From an uncultured Prevotella sp. (GTDB taxonomy: Bacteria; Bacteroidota; Bacteroidia; Bacteroidales; Bacteroidaceae), in NCBI GenBank assembly GCA_946403845.1, contig CAMJBL010000024.1:1-33636 (forward strand): a DNA stretch of 33,636 nucleotides, in the 5' to 3' direction. The position numbers and the translations under genes were made by a program. The notes below the pieces were generated by a model. It was not told where the DNA came from, made no database searches, and was given only the letters and a program-made list of their open reading frames with translations. Positions 1 through 6,260 of this stretch are shown piece after piece (position 1 is the first letter of the stretch; each line of letters opens with the position of its first letter).

Positions 1-2
1 AA

Positions 3-80
3 CTCGTGATGCGTTACAGTCACGATGCCATCCCCGTTTCGCGCAGTAATGTCAAAAAACTGAAGGAACTACTGGGATAG
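3..80 (+). CDS. LytTR-type DNA-binding response regulator, 3' end only
   Basis: Only the last 25 codons are present; the gene enters from the left edge. The frame from base 3 reads to a TAG at 78-80 and ends in IPVSRSNVKKLKELLG. This matches the C-terminal strand and helix of LytTR domains, where an I-P-V-S-R-S/Y-x-V-K-x-L motif closes the DNA-binding domain. LytTR proteins are usually response regulators paired with a histidine kinase that controls secreted or surface functions. The receiver domain would lie outside the window. It converges on the flavoprotein gene with a 3-bp gap and no visible terminator. The domain call rests on a short tail. Confidence 0.6.
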   Translation, partial: LVMRYSHDAIPVSRSNVKKLKELLG

Positions 81-83
81 GTT

Positions 84-617
84 TCATATTGAAGTGCCTA
101 ATTGATAGGCATCCTCTAAAAAACTTGTTCCCATGATGTCACCCTTGTCTTTGACTCCTCTGACAAGTACCTTACCAGCATCCTCAATACTGAAGAACTT
201 CAAGCAGAGGTTGTATTCCGTCATAATGGCATCAAACAATTCTGGCAGCGTGGCGGCGCCAACGAGTAGCAATGCCATCTTCTTGATGTGGAAAGTATCG
301 CGAATCGGATTATGGAACCTGTCGATAACGGCCTTCAACTGAGCACTGATACCATAAAAATAGACGGGTGAGGCGATGACGAGCATGTCAGCTTGACTCA
401 TCTTTTCATATATGAAGGTCATGTCATCCTTCTGAGCACAGACACCATTAGTCTTGAAGCATGCGTTGCAACCCAAGCATGGGTTCACCTTATAATCACG
501 CACAGAGACAATTTTGACATGATGTTGCCTTTCTGCTGCTCCTTTGGCAAAAGCATCCACCAACAACTCAGTATTGCCATCTTTACGAGGGCTTCCGGAT
601 AAAATCAGTATGTTCAT
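84..617 (-). CDS. Iron-sulfur flavoprotein / NAD(P)H-dependent FMN reductase family
   Basis: A 177-residue flavodoxin-fold protein. The N-terminus MNILILSGSPRKDGNT is the FMN-phosphate loop of the NADPH-dependent FMN reductase family. Residues 47-60 carry C-x2-C-x2-C-x6-C (Cys47, 50, 53, 60), the compact cysteine motif of iron-sulfur flavoproteins that can hold a 4Fe-4S cluster. The segment ASPVYFYGISAQLKAVIDR is the conserved flavin-ring region. It probably moves electrons from NAD(P)H or ferredoxin to a small acceptor in the cytoplasm; the substrate is unknown. It is the last gene of a four-gene minus-strand operon, and its ATG overlaps the stop of the CAT-like gene by 4 bp, suggesting translational coupling. 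Confidence 0.85.
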   Translation of the reverse strand: MNILILSGSPRKDGNTELLVDAFAKGAAERQHHVKIVSVRDYKVNPCLGCNACFKTNGVCAQKDDMTFIYEKMSQADMLVIASPVYFYGISAQLKAVIDRFHNPIRDTFHIKKMALLLVGAATLPELFDAIMTEYNLCLKFFSIEDAGKVLVRGVKDKGDIMGTSFLEDAYQLGTSI

Positions 618-1237
618 AAATTTAATGCTCTAATTTCATTTTGTAAACATTGAAGGAATTTGGCTGCGTGGCCACCATCCATCTGAACGTGATGGAATTG
701 GAATGATACTGGCAGAGTTGTCTTGAACAGTCCTTTACGATACTTACCCCACATCACCATCGGATTGCAGAACTGGTCTGTGTATTGGTTGACGATGCAG
801 TCGAGTTCCGTCTGTATCATGGCAGATGTGCCGATAACCATGTGCTCGTCGAGGAAGGAGCTCTTACATTCATTCGCTGCCTGCGCTGTCAACGACAGGT
901 AGTAGCGATTGAATTGCTGTAAATCATCGGTGAAAGGAATGTCGCAGGAGCTGATGCCTCCCTTGCTGTTCTCTACAATGACGTTGACGGCAAGCTTGTC
1001 GTAGTGGTATAACTTCCCGTCTACAGGCAGCGTATAGAACTCATCCACCTGGCTCGCCGCCTTGCCTATGCACCAGCTCATCAGCATGGTGAACTTCATG
1101 CCATTCCTTTTGCAGACCTTTACCAAGCGGCTGACATCCAACGTCTTCACCAATGTCACCATCGGCATGGGCGATGACATCCACATACGGAATGCTTCAG
1201 CACGATTACTCTCTTGGGGATTTATTTCTCTCTTCAT
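614..1237 (-). CDS. CatA-like (chloramphenicol O-acetyltransferase family) acyltransferase
   Basis: A 207-residue protein of the trimeric CAT family. The signature HxxxDG is present near the C-terminus as H-V-Q-M-D-G (His183, Asp187), where the histidine is the general base and the aspartate is structural. Length fits the usual 210-220 residues. An upstream in-frame ATG at 1336 exists, but the start at 1237 (MKREINPQ) begins at the family's normal N-terminus. It also forms an ATGA overlap with the stop of the upstream GyrI-like gene. Family members acetylate chloramphenicol or other hydroxyl-bearing small molecules with acetyl-CoA, and many chromosomal homologues have unknown substrates. The operon partners are a small-molecule-binding protein, a membrane acyltransferase and a flavoprotein, so a role in modifying a xenobiotic is plausible but inferred. 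Confidence 0.85.
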   Translation of the reverse strand: MKREINPQESNRAEAFRMWMSSPMPMVTLVKTLDVSRLVKVCKRNGMKFTMLMSWCIGKAASQVDEFYTLPVDGKLYHYDKLAVNVIVENSKGGISSCDIPFTDDLQQFNRYYLSLTAQAANECKSSFLDEHMVIGTSAMIQTELDCIVNQYTDQFCNPMVMWGKYRKGLFKTTLPVSFQFHHVQMDGGHAAKFLQCLQNEIRALNL

Positions 1238-1791
1238 GTTATTTGTTCTATTGGCATCATAACGCCACATTGGTAGTCTGGCGACTCGATATCTGTACCA
1301 TGATACCATTCCATACTGCAGGAATTCTGTGCCCATTTGTATTCAGGATGTGCGGGCACCCACTCCTTATGGAACTTCATGTATTGCTCTTGGAAGGCTT
1401 TCATGCCTCCCTCGAAATGCATCTTCAGCCACTTTCCACTATGAATGGGGAAAAGCTGCATGCCTTCGGGCACGTCGCCACCTTTATAAATACCGCCAAT
1501 GACGTAAGTAAAGGTGTTTTTGCAGCAAGCACCGAAATTGGCTTCCCAACAGGTAGCACAATTGTGGTTGGGGATGTCGCAAGTGCATAGTCCGAACTCG
1601 CCAATGCCATTATCGATAGCAGCCTGTTGAAAAGCATCAGGTGCCTTTTTCTCTATAAAGACAGGCTTGATAATCTTTTCCACATACTCACCCCAGAACT
1701 TAGGGCATTCTTCTTTTGCCTCGTTAAAGGCAATCTTCTTGGCCATGCCAATAATCTGCACATCGTGCAGTTCAATAATCTCGTGTTTCAT
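1234..1791 (-). CDS. GyrI-like / effector-binding domain protein
   Basis: About 185 residues. The start MKHEIIELHDVQIIGMAKKI resembles the first strand of GyrI-like small-molecule-binding domains (the SOUL-like fold of BmrR, Rob and GyrI). The C-terminal part (HPEYKWAQNSCSMEWYHG) also fits stand-alone members, and no DNA-binding domain is attached. The middle is unusually rich in cysteine (CTCDIPNHNCATCWEANFGACC, residues about 70-90), which might bind metal. An ATG 12 bases earlier (1803) directly abuts the acyltransferase stop, so the true start could be 1803 or 1791. Such proteins bind or hydrolyse planar or cationic compounds. The gene is coupled to the CAT-like gene by a 4-bp overlap. 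The ligand is unknown. Confidence 0.7.
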   Translation of the reverse strand: MKHEIIELHDVQIIGMAKKIAFNEAKEECPKFWGEYVEKIIKPVFIEKKAPDAFQQAAIDNGIGEFGLCTCDIPNHNCATCWEANFGACCKNTFTYVIGGIYKGGDVPEGMQLFPIHSGKWLKMHFEGGMKAFQEQYMKFHKEWVPAHPEYKWAQNSCSMEWYHGTDIESPDYQCGVMMPIEQIT

Positions 1792-1803
1792 ATTACATAA
1801 CAT

Positions 1804-2823
1804 TTACAATACTCGTTTAACTCCAGAAATCATCTTGACCATCCATGTTAGGAGGAAGGAAAGGATGGTGGTGACGATTCCGATAAAGAGGAATTTGCCA
1901 AAGGCACCCATCCAAATGCCGTCAACTACATTCTGCAGAACTATCATCAGCAACAAGTGGAATACGTAGGCACCATACGATTGGGCGGCACACCATTGCC
2001 AAAAACGTGAGGTTGTGCTCACAAGCTCACGGAACAACCAAATAAGACCGAAACTGATAAACACGCACATCAGCGACTCGTAAATACCAAACCACTGCCA
2101 GACAAAAGCATTCCACGCTCCACCATCCCGCAGGTAGTTGCCTATAGCTAATCCCACACCTATGAGCAAAACCACCAAGCCCGTGCAGTTACTCATCTTG
2201 TCGAGCCATTGGAAGCGATAGGCCATGATGCCAAGAACAAACATCATGACATATTGTAGATAATGTGCAGGCTCTATAGGGAGGGGGATGATGCCAAACG
2301 GCCAAATCCAATGATCCTGCGGACTGACCTGACGGATGAAGTAGCTGCCAATACCCATCAGCAGAGCAGCAATCAGTAGTCCGATGATGGTGGGTTTGGA
2401 GCCACACGTCTTATCAATAGGCGGCACCCAATGCCGAATCAATGCATAGATGAGGCAGAATACTAGCAGACTCTCGACAAACCACATGTGGCCAATTTCT
2501 GGTTTACCAGTCAATATGCCAATGATAGCACCCATGAAGAGTAGGGGAATACCCAAGCGGAGCAGTTTCTTCTGGATAAATTGTTTGGTTCCTTGTTTGT
2601 CGAAACTCCTGGGCACGAAATAGCCCGAGATAAAGAAATAGAGTCCCATGAAGAAGGCAGCGTTGGTAGAGAAGAAATGCCAAATCCAAGGCATGAATTC
2701 TGCAGGGTTAGATGGTGTATAAATCCAGCTGCCACCATTGCCGTAAGCCTGACCGGCATGGTGCATAATCACCAAGACGGTCAGGCAGACCTTCAGATTA
2801 TCGAGATAATATAGACGTTGCAT
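1804..2823 (-). CDS. Acyltransferase family 3 membrane protein
   Basis: A 339-residue integral membrane protein with about ten hydrophobic segments. The start MQRLYYLDNLKVCLTVLVIMHHAGQAYG matches acyltransferase-3 (OafA/MdoC-like) proteins, where Y-x-D-x-L-(K/R) precedes the first helix and a conserved histidine (H21/H22) lies in it. FISGYFVPRSF is the conserved segment with the catalytic-site arginine. These enzymes move acyl groups, often acetyl or succinyl, from cytoplasmic acyl-CoA onto extracellular glycans or other acceptors. It is the first gene of the four-gene minus operon, preceded by a canonical promoter at 2854-2886. Its stop directly touches the next start. The acceptor is unknown. 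Confidence 0.85.
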   Translation of the reverse strand: MQRLYYLDNLKVCLTVLVIMHHAGQAYGNGGSWIYTPSNPAEFMPWIWHFFSTNAAFFMGLYFFISGYFVPRSFDKQGTKQFIQKKLLRLGIPLLFMGAIIGILTGKPEIGHMWFVESLLVFCLIYALIRHWVPPIDKTCGSKPTIIGLLIAALLMGIGSYFIRQVSPQDHWIWPFGIIPLPIEPAHYLQYVMMFVLGIMAYRFQWLDKMSNCTGLVVLLIGVGLAIGNYLRDGGAWNAFVWQWFGIYESLMCVFISFGLIWLFRELVSTTSRFWQWCAAQSYGAYVFHLLLMIVLQNVVDGIWMGAFGKFLFIGIVTTILSFLLTWMVKMISGVKRVL

Positions 2824-2853
2824 ATCTTACCTACATTTTAACTATTTGACGTC

Positions 2854-2886
2854 GCAAAGGTACTGATAGTTGCGATTATCGCCAAA
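2854..2886 (-). promoter_or_regulatory. Bacteroidetes-type promoter for the acyltransferase/CAT/flavoprotein operon
   Basis: On the minus strand TTTG (2886-2883) is followed by exactly 20 bases and then TACCTTTGC (2862-2854). This matches the Bacteroidetes primary-sigma consensus TTTG/N19-21/TAnnTTTG. The acyltransferase ATG lies about 30 bases downstream. Confidence 0.75.
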
Positions 2887-2928
2887 ATTTTGGGATATTC
2901 TGCGTAATTTTGTGACGAATGGGGGAGT

Positions 2929-3447
2929 TCACAATCGTTCTAATTTCATTACTTTTACTGGACGGTCTGAGCCGACTTCCAAATTGGGGCAGAGTGTTTC
3001 CTCACCCGTGTCAATGAATCCGCATTTCTCCATCACGCGGCCTGAAGCTGGGTTAGAAGGGAAGTAGTCACCCCAAAGCATTGTGAAGCCCTTTTCATTG
3101 AAACAATAGTCTATGACCAACCGAAGTGCTTCGGTACAGATGCCTTTGCCCCAAAACGGGCGGGCTATCCAATAACCCACCTCTGCCTGATCTTCGGCAA
3201 TCTTCAGGTTCGATGCGGATGACGGGAGGTAGCCCACACAGCCTATGGCCTCGTTCGACTCTTTCAAAATTACCGCCCACATCCCTTCTGTGTTGAAGAC
3301 AGTTCGGATAATCTCCAGACTCTCCTCCACAGACTTATGTGGTGGCCATCCGGCACGAGGTCCAACTTCCGGGTCGCTGGCGTATTTAAACAGCGTCTCG
3401 GCATCACTATCCTGCCAAGGACGTAATAGTATCCTTTCTGTTTCCAT
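2929..3447 (-). CDS. GNAT family N-acetyltransferase (RimJ/RimL type)
   Basis: A 172-residue GNAT protein. It opens with METERILLRPWQDSDAETLF, the standard N-terminal strand-helix of the RimJ/RimL-like Acetyltransf_3 group. RPFWGKGICTEALRLVIDY (about residues 95-113) is the acetyl-CoA pyrophosphate loop, and NPASGRVMEKCGF is the conserved C-terminal helix. It would transfer acetyl from acetyl-CoA to an amine, either a protein N-terminus or a small molecule; the substrate cannot be told. Its start lies one base after the stop of the upstream GNAT-zinc ribbon gene, so it is the last gene of the HAD-GNAT-GNAT operon. Confidence 0.88.
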   Translation of the reverse strand: METERILLRPWQDSDAETLFKYASDPEVGPRAGWPPHKSVEESLEIIRTVFNTEGMWAVILKESNEAIGCVGYLPSSASNLKIAEDQAEVGYWIARPFWGKGICTEALRLVIDYCFNEKGFTMLWGDYFPSNPASGRVMEKCGFIDTGEETLCPNLEVGSDRPVKVMKLERL

Positions 3448-3448
3448 T

Positions 3449-4330
3449 TTATTTCTTCCAACGTTTCAGCATGGGGAAGAAGCCTCGCATCATCTGCTTG
3501 TATTCTTCCTTGGTCATTGGCTTAGGCATCTGTTTGTTCACTTCGTCGACAAATTGAGCACAATGCTCAATCATCTCGTCCATCGTACATTCCTGCAGGA
3601 ATTTGCCATCCTTATAGCAATATTGGCAGTAGTCGAAGTTCGTACTGCCGTCGGCATTGGTGCCACAGTCTTCATCCTTGGTGAGTGGCATGCCACAACT
3701 CTGGCAGAACTGAGGCAATTGGCCCTCTTGAAGTGCCTTCTCTTTCGTTGGGAAGCTTGCCTCGTAAGCCTCGAAAGCGTCTGGATTCTCATCAGCCACG
3801 AAGTAACCCTTGGGCGGGCAATAGGTGCCCTCGCGATTGCCCCAATAACCAGGAATCAACTCTTGGGCAAGGAAATACGGCACTTCCGACTCTCTTGGCT
3901 CTGCGTGATAATGAATCTTCATCTTGCTGGCAAGGTCGAATCCGGCATGTTTATAGAACTCAATATTTCCTTCCATCTGCAGAAGGCCTATACCCATCTC
4001 CTTAGCTTTCTCTAACGCATACTGGAGCAGCTTCAAACCATAGCCTTTGCGTTTGTAGTCTGGATGAATGCTGATGGGACCGAAAGTCCAAGAAGGGTAG
4101 GGGGTTCCATCGTCAAGCATTATCTCAGCTTTGGAAAACATCACATGGCCGATAATCTTACCATTCTCCTCCATCACAAAATCCAACTCAGGGATGAAGT
4201 CAGGGTTCGTTCTATACTGGTTGAGCACATAATGCTCTGTACATCCTGGGCGATAAACGTTCCAGAAAGCCTCGCGAGTCAGGTTCTCAACTTCGCGATA
4301 ATCTTCTGTTTTTTCTAATCTGATAATCAT
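3449..4330 (-). CDS. GNAT N-acetyltransferase fused to a C-terminal zinc ribbon
   Basis: A 293-residue two-domain protein. Residues 1-165 form a GNAT domain of the YhbS-like type: an acetyl-CoA loop near KRKGYGLKLLQ (93-103) and a F-Y-K-H-A-G-F helix (125-131). Residues 205-250 hold CQSCGMPL followed by further cysteines (Cys209, 212, 222, 235, 238). This is the pattern of the 'putative zinc ribbon' domain usually found as a separate small protein. The tail TMDEMIEHCAQF...MTKEEYKQMMRGFFPMLKRWKK is also typical of that zinc-ribbon family. The fusion suggests the zinc ribbon recognises the acetylation target or senses a metal or thiol state, but that is inference. It is the middle gene of a minus-strand operon, 29 bp after the HAD gene. 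Confidence 0.88.
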   Translation of the reverse strand: MIIRLEKTEDYREVENLTREAFWNVYRPGCTEHYVLNQYRTNPDFIPELDFVMEENGKIIGHVMFSKAEIMLDDGTPYPSWTFGPISIHPDYKRKGYGLKLLQYALEKAKEMGIGLLQMEGNIEFYKHAGFDLASKMKIHYHAEPRESEVPYFLAQELIPGYWGNREGTYCPPKGYFVADENPDAFEAYEASFPTKEKALQEGQLPQFCQSCGMPLTKDEDCGTNADGSTNFDYCQYCYKDGKFLQECTMDEMIEHCAQFVDEVNKQMPKPMTKEEYKQMMRGFFPMLKRWKK

Positions 4331-4359
4331 AGTCTATTCTATCTCCTTGTTTATAATCA

Positions 4360-5016
4360 TTATCCTTTATTCACTATTTCAATAAGATCTTCGATTCTTT
4401 CTATGATGAAGGTGGCACCAGCTTCCTCAAGTTCATTCCTGGTTCCATTACCCCATGTCACACCACAAGTTTTGGTTCCTGCATTGGCTCCCATCTGGAT
4501 GTCTACTGCCATATCGCCGACTACGATGGTTTCGCCAGCATCATAATGCATGTCAGCAAGGGTCCTCAATACAGGCTCCGGCTTCGGCTTGGCCTCTTTC
4601 ACATCGTCTGCACCAAGTATGTAGGAGATATAATCGGCAATGCCCATATTGCGAGTGAGTTCTGTGAGAGAATTGCGTGAACGTGAAGACGCAATAGTAA
4701 GTGTAAAACCTTTCTGATGCAGGATGGTAAGTGTTTCTACGACACCTGGGAATGCCTCTGGGTGAATGGTTTTCAGATTTTCATTGAAGTATCTTCTGTA
4801 TGTCTCAGCGCATCTGGGGATAAGCTCATCCTGTATGTCAGGAAACAACGTCCTGAAACACCCTGCCAACGGCAGTCCGATAGTGGCAGCACATTCTTCC
4901 TCGCTACGGTTAGGTAAGTGCAACTCTGCTATAGTCATCTGCATCGTTGTGACAATATTCCGCCGGGTATCGCCTAGCGTGCCGTCAAAGTCGAAAATAA
5001 TCAGTCCTTTGTTCAT
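4360..5016 (-). CDS. HAD-superfamily phosphatase (phosphoglycolate phosphatase-like)
   Basis: A 218-residue HAD protein counted from MNKGLIIFDFDGTLGDT. Motif I is DFDGT (nucleophile Asp9), the cap region follows, motif II is the serine in TIASSRSRN, motif III is the lysine in KPKPEP, and motif IV is GDMAVDIQMG. The fold and length fit Gph/PpaX-type phosphatases acting on phosphoglycolate, pyrophosphate or related small phosphates. In-frame ATGs at 5061, 5049 and 5034 also exist. The -7 element at 5058-5066 overlaps the first and puts the transcript start near 5050, so 5016 or 5034 are the reasonable starts. It leads the operon with the two GNAT genes. Substrate is unknown. Confidence 0.85.
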   Translation of the reverse strand: MNKGLIIFDFDGTLGDTRRNIVTTMQMTIAELHLPNRSEEECAATIGLPLAGCFRTLFPDIQDELIPRCAETYRRYFNENLKTIHPEAFPGVVETLTILHQKGFTLTIASSRSRNSLTELTRNMGIADYISYILGADDVKEAKPKPEPVLRTLADMHYDAGETIVVGDMAVDIQMGANAGTKTCGVTWGNGTRNELEEAGATFIIERIEDLIEIVNKG

Positions 5017-5057
5017 CAAATCTCTTCTGTCCATAGCGTAATTTCTCATTTTTATTT

Positions 5058-5097
5058 GCAAAGATAGTGAAAATTATGGAATTATTGCTATATTTGC
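5058..5097. promoter_or_regulatory. Divergent promoter module, copy A
   Basis: Two -7 boxes face away from each other: TATCTTTGC on the minus strand (5066-5058, toward the HAD operon) and TATATTTGC on the plus strand (5089-5097, toward the serine hydrolase). Neither has a TTTG at the normal 20-bp distance. The whole 40-bp block is 37/40 identical to the module at 8827-8866. Confidence 0.65.
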
Positions 5098-5138
5098 ACC
5101 CAAAATATAGTTAGTAACCTAACAAATACTAAACAGAA

Positions 5139-6242
5139 ATGAAGAAAGTAATGATTCTTATCACAATTTTCACGCTCCTAATGATGGTTCCCGCCATCAC
5201 CATGGCGCAATATAAGCAGGAGAATAACATCACCAACACCGAGTCTTCTGACTCCTACGCCCAGGAACGTTGCTTACCACGAGCAGAAACACCAACAAAT
5301 GTTGCTGAGGCAATGGAAAGATTCTTTCAAGGGGCAGCCAACGAAAAGAAAGACATCCACAGCGTGATGATTGTAAAAGGCGGCAACGTCATCTACAGTC
5401 GTTGGCAGAGTAGGGGTGAGGAAAATACACCGCACGTGCTCCACTCCGTCAGCAAGACCTTTACTGCCACCGCTGTGGGAATGGCCATTGCCGAAGGAAA
5501 AATGGCGTTGACTGACAAGGTCATTGACTTTTTCCCCGACAAACTGCCTGCCAATGTAAGCAAGAATCTGAAGGCAATGACTGTGCGCGATCTGCTGACG
5601 ATGTCGTGTGGACATGACGTCGAACCATCCATCCGCAATGCCCAGCAGGACTGGGTGACGGCATTCCTCGCTCATCCCGTCGTGCACAAGCCAGGCAAGT
5701 TCTACCTTTATAACAGCATGGGCACCTATATGCTCTCTGCTATCGTGCAGAAGGTCACAGGCGAGAAGGTCGTGGACTATTTGGACACACGTCTCTTCCA
5801 GCCGCTTCGCATTGACAGGCCCCGCTGGGAAGAGAGTCCGCAGGGCATCAACTGTGGTGGCTGGGGACTCTACCTGAAGACAGAAGACCTGGCGAAGATG
5901 GGACAGCTGCTGTTACAAAAGGGAAAGTGGAACGGCAAGCAGCTGATTCCCGCCAAATGGGTCGCTGAGATGTCGAAGAAACAGGTGGAGAGCATCAATC
6001 CCGGCACCCGTATCGAACAAGCTGCCGAGCGCGGCATGACCAAGGAGACCAGCGACTGGATGCAGGGCTACGGCTACCAGATGTGGTGTTGCCGTCCTGG
6101 CTGTTTCCGTGCCGACGGTGCCCGTGGTCAGTATATCATTGTCGTACCTGACAAGGATGCTGTCATAGCCATCACCTCCGACGTTGAGGACCTGCAGGGC
6201 GAGTTGAATCTCGTCTGGAAACACATCCTCCCCGCTTTGTAA
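5139..6242 (+). CDS. Secreted serine hydrolase of the beta-lactamase (class C / DD-peptidase-like) family
   Basis: A 367-residue protein with an N-terminal signal peptide (KK, a hydrophobic stretch, and likely cleavage after AITMA). The catalytic S-x-x-K motif is S103-V-S-K106 in LHSVSKTFTATAVGMA, and the second motif is Y191-N-S in FYLYNSMGTYMLS. The C-terminal region contains RADGARGQYIIVVP, which takes the place of the third motif in this esterase/peptidase branch. Members include penicillin-binding-protein-like esterases and peptidases, and resistance to beta-lactams cannot be assumed. It is transcribed alone from the divergent module at 5058-5097 and converges on the GH9 gene with an 18-bp gap. 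Confidence 0.88.
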   Translation: MKKVMILITIFTLLMMVPAITMAQYKQENNITNTESSDSYAQERCLPRAETPTNVAEAMERFFQGAANEKKDIHSVMIVKGGNVIYSRWQSRGEENTPHVLHSVSKTFTATAVGMAIAEGKMALTDKVIDFFPDKLPANVSKNLKAMTVRDLLTMSCGHDVEPSIRNAQQDWVTAFLAHPVVHKPGKFYLYNSMGTYMLSAIVQKVTGEKVVDYLDTRLFQPLRIDRPRWEESPQGINCGGWGLYLKTEDLAKMGQLLLQKGKWNGKQLIPAKWVAEMSKKQVESINPGTRIEQAAERGMTKETSDWMQGYGYQMWCCRPGCFRADGARGQYIIVVPDKDAVIAITSDVEDLQGELNLVWKHILPAL

Positions 6243-6260
6243 TTATAACTGTTCGGGGCC

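Noticed and set aside
614..1336. Longer start for the CAT-like gene at 1336
   Set aside because: The extra 33 residues overlap the GyrI-like gene and do not resemble the CAT N-terminus; the ATGA overlap at 1237 fits better.
5139..6242. Reading the serine hydrolase as a beta-lactam resistance gene
   Set aside because: S-x-x-K and Y-x-N-like motifs are shared with esterases and peptidases; nothing specific to beta-lactamase activity can be seen.
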